From NCBI RefSeq assembly GCF_020906515.1, contig NC_085850.1, positions 1,426,001-1,490,000 of the forward strand: a stretch of 64,000 nt of DNA, read 5' to 3'. The translations under genes were made by a program, and so were the position numbers. Origin of the DNA: Vanrija pseudolonga (lineage: Eukaryota; Basidiomycota; Tremellomycetes; Trichosporonales; Trichosporonaceae). Within the stretch, counting starts at the first letter, position 1, and the number at the start of each line of letters is the position of its first letter. The notes under the pieces were generated by a model. That model made no database searches, had not been told where the DNA came from, and saw nothing but the letters and a program-made list of their open reading frames with translations. Below, piece by piece: positions 23,376 to 32,938 of this stretch.

Positions 23376-25583
23376 CTAGTCGTCGTCACTATCATCGTCG
23401 TCGTCGGACGAGTCGTCGGCGGCAACCACGCCCGACGCGAGCCGTCTCATGCCCACACCGCCCTCGACGCCAGAGAAGCCGTACGAGCTGGGCGGCTCGA
23501 GCGGCTCGAGCGCGCCGGCAGCCGCGAGGTCGTCGAGCGCGAGCGCCGCCGCGTCGGCGCCGGCCTCGGTGGCACTGACCGCCGCAGCAGCAATGTCACC
23601 TGGATCCGGCTCGCCGCCCAGCTCGGCCTGCAGCAACAAGGCCATCTCGTCCATCTCGTCGAGATCCTCGTCGCCGCCCATCTCAAAGTCGCCCTCGCCG
23701 TCGCCCTCGCCGTCCTCCTCGCCCTCGCCGTCAGCGTCCCCATCGGGCACTGCCGGGGTCGGGAGGCCAGGCGTGGCGGCGGGGGTCGCACCGACACTCT
23801 CGCCGTCGCCGTCGTCGTCGTCGTCGCCGAACAGGTCCTCGTCCGACTCGGCGGCGGGCGACTCGCCCTCGGGCATCGGGGTCGCCATCGCCATGCCGGG
23901 GGTCGCGGCTGGCGTCTGGCCTTCAAACTCGCCCTCGCCGTCTGCGTCGTCGTCGAACAGGCCGGCCGAGTCGTCCCGCTCCTCGTCGGCTGCGGCCGGC
24001 GTCGCGGCAGCCTTGGCAGCGTCGTCGGTCCCTGCGGCCGCCCCGGCGTCGGCAGTCTTCGCCTCGATCTCGTCGAGAAGCGCTTGCCGGACGGCCACCT
24101 TGGTGTTGACATCGTCCTGCAAGCCCTTGATCGTCTCCTCGAAACGCTTGGTGATGATCGGGTTGCCGCCCGTGAAGCCGGCTCTCTTCTTCTCGATGAG
24201 CTGCTCGAGCTGCTTGATCTCGGCAGTGTACTGCTTGATCTTGGCCTTCTGTTCCGACGTCTCCTCGTCGTCCTCCGAGTCCTGGTCGTCGTCGTCGTCG
24301 GACGCGTCGAGCCCGTCCTCGGATCCCGATTCGTCCGACCGGTCCATCTTCTCCATCAACGCGGCCTGCAGGTCCTCGTCGAAGTCGTCGCCACCTTCGG
24401 CCCCCTCGCCGTCGAAGTCGTCTCCTTCCTCGCCCTCCTCGCCGTACTCGCCCTCGCCATCGTCGTACCAACCCTCGGTCCCCGCGACCGACCCGGGGTC
24501 ATCGTACGCCTCCGACTCGCCAAACTCGGACCCCCCGTCGTTGTTGTTCCATCCGTAGCCATCGTTTGCCGTCCAGTTGACATAGTACGAGTCTGGGATG
24601 TCGGGGTCGGGGTGTGGGTCGATCAGATCTGGCTGTTAGTCCTCAGCCTCGTACCGGGGTACCGACCGAACGTCATGCTGTCTGCCTCCTCATCCTTCCT
24701 GATGAGCTCTTCAACCTGCTCCTCGACCACCTCGATCGTCTGCCGCGACAGGCGCTTCCTGAATCGCCGTTTCCTCACATGCCGCATCGGTGGCGTGATG
24801 CCGTGCGGCCAGATGTAGTCGTCGGCGTTCAACGCCGACTCTGTTATCCGTGACTCGTCCTTGATGGGATCCGACACGATGAGCATCTGGGAGATATCGG
24901 CGACCTTGAACAGGTGCCGCCCATCGACCGTCTTCTGCGCCTCGATCATGTTCGGCAGGTCGACGAGCTTGGTCGAGTACGTCCGGTCGTTGATCTTGAA
25001 CACGCCTCGTCGAGGATCTAGACGTCAGCTGTAGTCCCCAATCACACTTACCCAGCATCTTGAACTCGACTCCCTCCAGCCCCTTGCCTTTGCCCTTTAT
25101 CAAGTCGCGGAGACCGATTCTGTCGCCTCTCCCATCCGCGACGTCCTGGGGTACGCGCAAGATAAACTGCTCCTCGAACGCGAGCGGCTCCTCGGGGTGC
25201 TCATCGAGCTCGCGGTCGTACTCGCCGAGGAATGAGGTTTGGCGTCCGCCGGCCGCCTCGCCGCCGCCAGCTTTGAACGAGATCTTGAGCACGGCGGGCC
25301 CTCTGCTCGCTGCAGCCATCTGGCGTGCCGAGACGCGCGTGCTCTGCCTCCCTGGCCCTCCCCGACCGCGGCCTCCGCGTGATCCCCTCCCCCCGCGCGA
25401 CCCCCTGCCTCCGCCTCTCCCTCGTCCCCGCCCTCGTCCTCGTCCGCGCGGCGCGCCTTCGGCTGGTGGGTCCGCGGCCGTCGGGGCTCCAGGCGAGTTG
25501 AGCGAGAACGCCTGCTGCCCCGCGACCTCGGCGGCGTTCGATGACGGCCCGGCGTCCGTGTTGGCCCATGCGCCGTCTGACAT
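23376..25583 (-). CDS. TAF7: Transcription initiation factor TFIID subunit 7
   Basis: A 711-residue TAF7, which partners TAF1 in TFIID and restrains its activity. Exons 25052-25583, 24667-25017 and 23376-24628 join in phase; the introns are 34 and 38 nt. The N-terminal 90 residues include an RGG/RG-rich block (about 45-80). The TAF7 core (about 125-295) shows EEQFILRVPQDVA, then VFKINDRTYSTKLVDLPNMI, EAQKTVDGRHLFKVADISQML and WPHGITPPMRHVRKRRFRK, matching the family. The tail is acidic with a coiled coil (EQKAKIKQYTAEIKQLEQLI) and ends in DDDDDSDDD. The second donor is GTCGGT, not GTRAGT. The RGG block is not a usual TAF7 feature. A TATA-like box lies 80 bp upstream. Confidence 0.94.
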
Positions 25584-25662
25584 GGCCTGCGGGGTGTCGC
25601 TGCTGGGTGGTTGTAGCTATGCGGGGTGTGTTGGTCGTCCGCCTCCAAGATGGGCCAAGCCG

Positions 25663-25671
25663 TTTATATAT
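25663..25671 (-). promoter_or_regulatory. TATA-like box for TAF7
   Basis: Read on the minus strand the site is ATATATAAA, 80-88 bp upstream of the TAF7 ATG. It lies within the 221-bp divergent gap shared with LSM3. Confidence 0.5.
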
Positions 25672-25804
25672 GCAGTGGCCACGTGAACGGAAGCAAATCA
25701 ATGACAACAGTGAGGGTTCGTTCGAACAGTTGAATCAATGATCAGTGTGGGGGTTCAACGCACCAACTCTTGCCATCTCTCTTTGTCCTCCCTAAACAAG
25801 CACA

Positions 25805-26310
25805 ATGGACGACGCGGTCAACGCCTCTATCAGCGAGCCCCTCGACATTGTCAAGCTGGCGCTCGGCGAGTGAGTTGGCGGAGAAGGAGGAAGTAACACC
25901 GCGGCGGTGCTGACGGTTCCAAGGAAGGTGTTCATCAAGCTCCGCGGCGACCGCACATTGACCGGCACTCTGCATGTAGGTAGATGATATGCTGGGGCTG
26001 GCTGGGGCTGTTCAGCGTATCCGTTGTGCAGCGCTAGCCGCTATGCGCACCACGCCCGCTCACACCCCAGGCGTACGACGCGCACATGAACCTCGTCCTC
26101 TCGCAGGTCGAGGAGTCAATACACACTGTCGACGTGACCGACGACGGGCAGCCACTGCAGCCAAGGGTGAGCTACCAGTTCGTCCAGGGAAGCTCACACT
26201 ACAGGTCGAGCGCCGTAACCTCGAGATGCTCTTTGTCCGTGGCGACGGTGTGATCCTCGTGAGTTGCCGTTGTTCTTCGCAACTAACGCCAGATCTCGCC
26301 CACCCAGTAA
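25805..26310 (+). CDS. LSM3: U6 snRNA-associated Sm-like protein LSm3
   Basis: A 94-residue subunit of the LSm2-8 ring on U6 snRNA and of the LSm1-7 ring in mRNA decay. Exons 25805-25869, 25924-25975, 26071-26166, 26205-26258 and 26293-26310 join in phase; introns run from 34 to 95 nt. Sm motif 1 is [26 protein letters not shown] in pieces across two exons, and Sm motif 2 is MLFVRGDGVILIS near the C-terminus. The N-terminal EPLDIVKLAL and the insert after SQVEESIH are typical of LSm3. A splicing protein whose own 285-nt message is cut into five exons. Confidence 0.96.
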
Positions 26311-26474
26311 CACTCTACGATGCATTGTATACCCCCTCGACCCCCTCAATGTACATGTACATGTGCATAGTGCATGGTGCAATGGCCAAGACAACTGATG
26401 GATGGTAATGGCTAGTGATGTTGTGTGTGCTGCGTGCTACGTGCCTCTTCTGTCTCTTTCTGTCTTCTGTCCTC

Positions 26475-27389
26475 CTATCCGCGGTCCGGCCCGGCACCGT
26501 AGCTCCCCACCCCACCGCCGGCATACTCGTCGTTGCCCTCTGCAAACTCGTCCTCGTCCTCGTCGCTGTTCTCGCGCATGTCCTCGTCGTACCCCTCGGA
26601 GCGGCGTGCTCGCGCCGTGGCCAGCGGGAGACCGTTGCCGGCGTCCTCGTGCCCAGAAGCGTAGACCTGCGCCGCGGCGTACGCCTCGTCCGTGTCGAAC
26701 AAGTCGTCGTCCTCGTCCTCGGCAACCCGGGCACGCGCATACCGTGCGGCCTGCTGTGCGCGCCCGAGCTCGTCGTCGATGTGGCCGCGCTGCTTGCCCC
26801 GTCCTGAATCTGGCCGGTGGAGGGACATTGCTTGAGCGAACCGAGCCGCCGTCTGATTGTCAAAGTCGCGTTCTTGCAGTGCGAGCGTCTCGCTCATCGG
26901 CCTTGTGGCGTTAGCAGACTACGGGGTGCGATGGGCCACCACCACTCACAAGACCATGGAATTAGGGGCGAGATTGAGCTCGCCTTGTCGGATGGCGTCC
27001 AGCGCGCGAGCCTTTCCACTCCTTGTTGGTGGACTTGATGCGAGACGAGATGGCGAGCTCGGACTAAGTGACATGCCACTCATGCCGTCGGCGAGCAGCT
27101 CTGCCTCGCGGGCAAGCAGCTGTTCTCGCACCGCGAGCAGGCGATCGCGCACAGGGTCGGGGGCGTCGGATGTCGGCACCTGCCGGGGCGCAGTTGGTGA
27201 GAAGCCAGAGCCGAACGAGCTCGACGCCGTCGGCGATGTCGAGAACAAGGATGTGTTGAGCACGCGCTCGTTGCGCGCGAGGCGGTCCCGCACCTCACCT
27301 AGAGATAGGTGCGAGATCTCGTCCGAGCCCGGCAGGGAGTTGCGGCCGCGGTTGCGGCCCGGCACGCGCAGAGGCACGGCTTGGGGCAT
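26475..27389 (-). CDS. Unrecognised acidic, mostly disordered protein
   Basis: A 288-residue protein. Exons 26950-27389 and 26475-26901 join in phase over a 48-nt intron. The start at 27389 is the first ATG; the longer open frame upstream begins with TTG. A conserved-looking block, SLGEVRDRLARNERVLNTSLFS (read in two parts across residues about 27-50), slightly resembles the N-terminus of POLR2M/Gdown1, but this is too short to name it. Two helical regions follow (VRDRLLAVREQLLAREAELL and TLALQERDFDNQTAARFAQAM), then an acidic tail (DEDDDLFDTDEAY, ENSDEDEDEF). It is probably nuclear. It converges with LSM3, 164 bp apart. Confidence 0.75.
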
Positions 27390-27980
27390 GGGTGTGGTGG
27401 CGTGCGTGTGTATCTGGTGTATAGGGTGTGTCGTTGTCGTTGTCGTCGTTGATGGGGCTGTGGTCAATGGTCGGCGGTTGTCTTTATATAGGCGTTCCGA
27501 GGGAGACGGCGGTGGCGGCGGCAGAGTCGGCGGCTGCGGTCAACAGCGTCATCTCCTTGACAGGGTTGGATGGGTGGATGGGATGGGTGGTGGGGGGTGG
27601 GGTGAGTGGGTGGGTGGGCGACTCGGTGGTGGTGGAAGGGAGGTAGAGTTAGGCGCGCATCATAGGCGTGGGCCAAGTGGTTCCCTGTTTCAAATCCACA
27701 AGGCACGCGTATGCCCAACTTTGTCTCAAAGCCTCCCTTCAGTCCATGTCTTTGTGGCGTTTGGTCGACTCCGTGGCCATCTTGAGCGTCATTGGAGTAT
27801 GTTGACTGCGCTGTGTGTGTGTGAGGACTTGTGCCAAATGCTGGGTTCTCAATAACAGGCAAAGATTTCGGACACTTGGCGCTGGGTTCGCTCGCACCAC
27901 ATGATACATGATATTCATACCGCACTACTACTGATGCTGACATGGCCTCTACAACAGGACTCTGGGGTCCAGGAGCTTGT
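27390..27980 (-). promoter_or_regulatory. Promoter of the acidic-protein gene, with TATA box
   Basis: This 591-bp gap lies between two minus-strand genes. A minus-strand TATATAAA occurs at 27483-27490, 94-101 bp upstream of the ATG, a strong candidate core promoter. No other gene is seen; the G-rich run GGTGGGGGGTGGGG near 27590 is its only other landmark. Confidence 0.55.
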
Positions 27981-29428
27981 CTAGAAACGGTCGAAAGTGT
28001 CGCTCCACTCGTCTTCCGTGATGAGCTGCAGTGTGAGTAATGGTCCGGCAGCAACAGAATGCTTACATCCCAAGTGGCGTGAATGAGGGCGAGAGAGAGT
28101 GTGTTGCCGATCGCCCAGATGATCGACCCGCCAACCTTGCGGGCCGAGACCTGTGTTGTGAGTCGGCTGCCCCGTTCGGCCGGAATGTTGGGGACGTACA
28201 TTGCACACCCGCTCCGACGCAAACAGCAGAACAATCTGGGTCACGACGAAAGAAAGCACAGCGGAGCCGAAAAGGGCTATATGCGCGTGTTAGCGTAAAC
28301 CTGTTGTCACACAAGGAGTTCCGCTCGACGAACCTGTCGGACCAAGCTCGTGTAACTTTGCCACGAGGACGAAAATCATTAACGCGGTATAGAGGGACAC
28401 CGCACTACTCGTTAGGGCAAGTTTCGTATCAGCGGGCATTCCGCACTCACACAACTGGCCACAGCACGGTCAACACAAACAATGGCGTGTTCTTCAGCTC
28501 CCCAAGCTTGTTGGTCGTGACAAAGAAGACCGAGTTCCAGTGAAACCCAGTCGAGAGCGATATGTAGAGGGTGGCGGTGAAGAGCGCTGTTACGAATATA
28601 CCCAGCGGGGTGAGAGATGCGATCGATCCGTCTCTGTTGCCGTTAGCCAGATCTGGCTAGGGCGGAGGACCTACTCTAGAAACTGACATGCAACGAGGGC
28701 ATTCGCAATCAGGATGTACCCAAACGCTGCACTCAACGCAAGGTGCAGAGAGGAGAGAACCACGAGGGCGGTCGAGCCTGGTCTGTCAGCTCGGCCCCGG
28801 CAGCCCACCGCACCTTGCTTGAGCATCGAAGACATCGTGACGGCTTGCAGGGCGGATAAGATGGCGAAGGCCTGGGCAGTTTAGAGCGTGACAACAGGGA
28901 TTATTTTGGTACTCACGACAAGGAGGATGCGGTGTTCGTCACGCGCAACTGCCGCCTTCCTCAGGCCAGCATGGATCACCAGGGAAATGCCCAGGAGGAA
29001 AGCGAGTCCGGAGACGACGACGAGGCCTGCAACAGTCAGTGACGCCCGAGGCCTCCAGCGCACCAATGTCCCCGCTGCCCCCATGCTGGACACGCAGAAT
29101 GCTGCAGTTCTGCCCGATGCCTGTACCCGCTTGGTCGACAGCGAGGAGGACATTGGGATCGATTGCGCGGGACGCGGCCGTCTGCAATCTGTCAGGTGAC
29201 CACTGCATATGCCAAAGGACATGCACGCACAACATTGTAGTAGGAGAAGAAGGGCGAGGAAGCTGGAAAGAGAGTCAAGAGCTCCCGGGACCCGGGATTG
29301 TAGTTGAACAGCTGTGAAAAGAAGAGGTTGCACTGCGGGAGGGGCGCGTGCTTGCCTGGTAGCTGCGTCAGCTGGGTTGGAGGAACTGGCTGCTCACAGA
29401 GCCACTCAAACGATCCGAAGCCAGGCAT
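27981..29428 (-). CDS. Seven-helix membrane protein, family not recognised
   Basis: A 334-residue polytopic protein. Eleven exons fit in phase: 29398-29428, 29231-29355, 29064-29181, 28917-29026, 28814-28871, 28675-28777, 28451-28633, 28334-28404, 28200-28276, 28067-28150 and 27981-28025, with introns of 36 to 57 nt. About 90 outward residues with Cys pairs and an NVT site are followed by about seven hydrophobic helices, for example GLVVVSGLAFLLGISLVIHA, STALVVLSSLHLALSAAFGY and LFGSAVLSFVVTQIVLLF. The layout suggests a receptor-like or sensor protein, but no family motif is clear. The start at 29428 follows a C/T-rich run; the open frame upstream has no ATG. Intron 1 is 42 nt, a multiple of three with no stop, so its retention would keep the frame. 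Confidence 0.8.
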
Positions 29429-31794
29429 GCTGCCGGTGATTGAATAGTAAGAGCAAGAGAAAGGACCAAAGTTGAGTGATGTGTGGGTGTCGTTCAACCG
29501 TTGCCGTCGCGTGGTGGCAACACGAGTCCTATCCTATCGTGGCCCGAGCGTCTGTCTGCGCACGGTGCGCGCAGGTTCGTGGATGGAGGCCAAACACGGA
29601 CAACGCTGCGCACAGCACTGACAGCGTACGTGCTGGCACAGGGAGGGTGAGCGATGGCGAGTGAGCAGGGTTAAGATTAGTGAAACAACGGGCTTTGGAT
29701 CTTTGGGGCATGAGGCTGTAAGTCGCCGGGCACTGGGCGGTGGGTGCGCACAATGAGAGCAGCGAGGAATGATCAACGTACCGAACAAAGGAACAAAAGG
29801 TAGCAACGGCGTGCACTGGAGAAAACATCGCAAAGGAGGTCTACACATGCCTGGATGCACTGGCCAGAGGTACGCCAACAGCGAGCATGGCGCCAGTGGT
29901 GGCGCCCTCGGCACCATACAACTGCCACTGGACAAACTTGGTGGAGCCACCAGCCATCATTCTCAACTGCGCGCGACACTGCGTCATGATCCGCCGGATC
30001 GCCAAGTGGCCAGTAGCTCACCCCCACCCCCACAGCGTCATAGATGATGATCCCCACTGCAATCAATTGGCCCGGCCCAAATGGAGCACAGCGATGACAG
30101 GCTTGCCCGGCGTTGTCAGCGGCACGTAAGACTCTTTCGAGCAGCCGGAACGAGCCTAGGCGAGGAGGAACCAGACCAGGTGCATGGGTAACCCGAGACT
30201 GGGGTGCACGGCAGGGGGCGTACAAGCAGTAGTGTGGGCAAGTGATCCAATGGAACATGAGGATTGCAGGATCCGACGTCGGTAGCATCATCATGTGCGA
30301 CGACAGCAAGATAGCCTATACATATATATTTATACAGTGCCTTTGCCAGTGGCCGGGGAAGCGCCGGGGCCCGGCACAGCGCCGCCGCCGGCGCAGCAGA
30401 AGTAGATGCACGCATGCCTGCCCGAGGAGGACCTGGTGTGCAGTTACCAGAGAGCTGTTAGCTGCATGGCCATGTTCACATGTTTCCTGGGTCTCGAGCT
30501 AGCGAGTGGCCGAGATTGGGGAAGTGTGGGGTCATGCGGCTGGCGTGGGTGCACTCTGCCGCCGCTCGAGCCGCACAAGGTTATGGTAAATTGAGGGGCA
30601 GATCTAGCACCTCGGCGGTGGCCGTTGGGCTTGTTCGGGGGGGGCGGCCTCGTTCATGAGCGAAGACACTTGGCTCTGGTCGCCGTGGCGTGTGGCGCCG
30701 AAGTCGAACGAAGCGACCAGAGCGGCGTGGCGTACGCATGGCTTCGGCCGTGAGGTCAGTGGTGGCGGCGGTGGATGGGGGTGCAGCATGTAGCAGGCTG
30801 CTGCTGCTGCGGCCAGAGGCAAGCAGGGTGACCAGACCAACATGTCACTCACCTTGGTGCAGATTTGAGGGTTACTAGGCCGAATAAGGTAACTGAGTGA
30901 TCCTGACGGCGAAGCAAGTCGAGGGTGACGAGGCACAAGAGCAGAGGACGCGTGGGTGGGCTGCGGGTCTGGTCGGCCCTACTGTTGGCGCTGCTGGCCC
31001 AAGGTGCCGCCGCCGCCACGGCCGAGGACGCCACCCCCTTGCGGCAATGCGCGCGTCGTCGAGCCAAGAGTCTTGGGTGTTTGTCGCGCGGTGCTGCACC
31101 GAAGGCACACTGTCAAAGCAAGACTAGCAAGACTCGATTATGCAAAAAAGAGATGAGGGTAGGCCCTCGAGGGGTGGCGCGGCAAGGACAGGATGGACGC
31201 GTTTGGGCTGGGCATGCATGCGTCCTCCCTTTGCTCTCCGCCCGGGCTCGTGTGCCTCATCCCGAACAGCTAACCCGCTCTACCTTGTGCTGCCCTAACA
31301 ATCCCCGAGCTGGCGTCCTGGCAGACTGCAAAGGAGGGTTGTACACAAATGCAGACGACAACCAAGGCAGCGGCGAGGACAAAGAACGAAACCTCTCCCA
31401 CCACCCGACCCGCTGTCCCGCATAACAAACCCCTTGGCGCAGTGTTGTAAAGGCTTGGCTAGGAATAGGTACCCAACCGTCCCGCACCCCCGTTTCAATC
31501 ACGAGCAAACCCTCCCCCTCAGGCAGGCGAACAGTTACCCAAACTGTACACACTGCGTGTGCACTGCTGCGACTGCGACAAACCGACACCAAACGACGGG
31601 GAAGACGGATCCCTTCCTTGTCGTTGTACTCATCGTGTTCTCGACATCAACCACCAACCGACATCTGTTCGACATCCATCGACAACGTATCGCGCGCGCG
31701 CGACGATCGACCACCCCACACTCGTTTGCGTCTACACCGCCTATACTCGACCTCCCCTACGCTCCTTCTATAACCCTCCGCCACCTCCTTTAAC
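29429..31794. other. Intergenic region with an isolated TATA-like site
   Basis: This 2366-bp stretch contains no gene I can support. It has promoters for the seven-helix gene (leftward) and the lectin gene (rightward). The plus strand lacks ATG from about 31351 to 31794, consistent with a leader for the lectin gene. Between 29870 and 30290 the minus strand has short open pieces (for example one reading SYVPLTTPGKPVIAVLHLG and another TKFVQWQLYGAEGATTG) that I could not join into a gene. Confidence 0.4.
30317..30334 (-). promoter_or_regulatory. TATA-like box without an assigned gene
   Basis: The minus strand reads TATAAATATATATGTATA, about 25 bp before a cluster of three ATGs. It may drive an unannotated leftward transcript. 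Confidence 0.3.
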
Positions 31795-32513
31795 ATGTTC
31801 GGCATCAACGCTGCTACCCTCGCCCTCATTGCGGTCCTCCCCCAGGTCCTTGCCGTGAGTGGCGCGAGGATGTGTGGGCGCGTGTATGGCCCTTCAACCG
31901 GGGGGGGGGGGCATCCACGCATCCACACATCCACAGACATGAACAAGGTGACTAACACCGCGCGCAGGTGGCCAAGACCTACACGCTCTCGCCGGCCGGG
32001 TTCCCCGACCTCTGCCTCGCCCCCGCTGGCGACGTGAACGGTGCTGGCCTCACCGTCAAGTCGTGCGACGAGGACTCGGTCGTGTTCAAGTACTCGACCA
32101 AGTCGGGCAAGCTCAAGAACACGGGCAACAACCTCTGCATTGACGTCAAGGACGGCAAGAAGAAGAACGGCACCCCCGCCCAGCTCTGGGGCTGCTACAC
32201 GTGCAACAAGAACCAGGTGTTCGACTTCCACGGCACGACTGCCAACAACACGGTCCAGTGGACCAACTCGCCCTACTGCCTTGACCTGACCGACGGCGAG
32301 GGCTGCGAGGGCACCCCCGTCCAGCTCTGGCGCTGCGTCCCCGGCAACACCAACCAGCTCTGGACCGTCACCGAGGTCCACGAGGAGCAGTGCGACGAGG
32401 CCTCTGACGGCGCCCCCGAGACGTACGCCGCTGCCGCTGCCGAGGCCGACGCGCCCGAGCCCGAGCCTACTGCCCGCCGCCGCCACTTCAAGGACGCTGC
32501 CCGCCGTCACTAA
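31795..32513 (+). CDS. Secreted ricin B-type lectin domain protein
   Basis: A 201-residue secreted sugar-binding protein. Exon 31795-31854 encodes exactly the 20-residue signal peptide (MFGINAATLALIAVLPQVLA); exon 31968-32513 encodes the rest in phase. A single beta-trefoil is visible with repeated units: GFPDLCLAPAGDVN, NNLCIDVKDGKKKNGTPAQLW, SPYCLDLTDGEGCEGTPVQLW and NQLWTV, the C-x-D and QxW marks of the ricin-B/CBM13 fold. No catalytic domain is attached. The tail is Ala/Glu/Pro-rich and then basic (ARRRHFKDAARRH). One NNT site could be glycosylated. Strong third-position C bias suggests high expression. The intron carries a run of 11 G (31900-31910). Confidence 0.9.
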
Positions 32514-32938
32514 GTGAACGCGCGTTGCCCGCCTCTCCGCCCTCCTGCATCGTTCTGGACAGTGTGCCCACCCCATCTCAGAGCCCATCCATCCATACCT
32601 TGCATGATCCTTTCTCCACTTGATGTGTACCGCCCACCTCTACTCCCCCGTCTCTGCGCGCGACAGTGAGCGCCAGCGACCACGAACCTCTCCACACCTC
32701 GGGGAACGACTCTGGCCGGGCGCCAGCGCCGCCACCTCGGCCTTGTTAACGCTTTGCTTTTTGGGTCCTTGTCAGGACAGGACCTTGTTCTATGCACACA
32801 TCTTACTCTAATGTTCTGGGCGAAGCGATTGCGTCGCGCGCCGAACAGCAATATTACTCGTTTGCGCAACTGCGCGTCACTTCTGATACCCCGTGACTTG
32901 CATGTGCACCAAAGAAAACAAGCTAACAAGAAACCACC
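32514..32938. other. Convergent 3' flanks of lectin and oxidoreductase genes
   Basis: This 425-bp gap lies between two stop codons. No gene is seen; it should hold both 3' UTRs. Confidence 0.5.

Noticed and set aside
23190-24818. A 542-codon open frame antisense to TAF7
   Set aside because: It mirrors the acidic repeats of TAF7 and shows only runs of Val, Leu and Arg.
29773-30309. A minus-strand open frame of about 175 codons after the orphan TATA box
   Set aside because: It is Cys-, Trp- and His-rich like chance frames; I list only the TATA-like box and the uncertainty.
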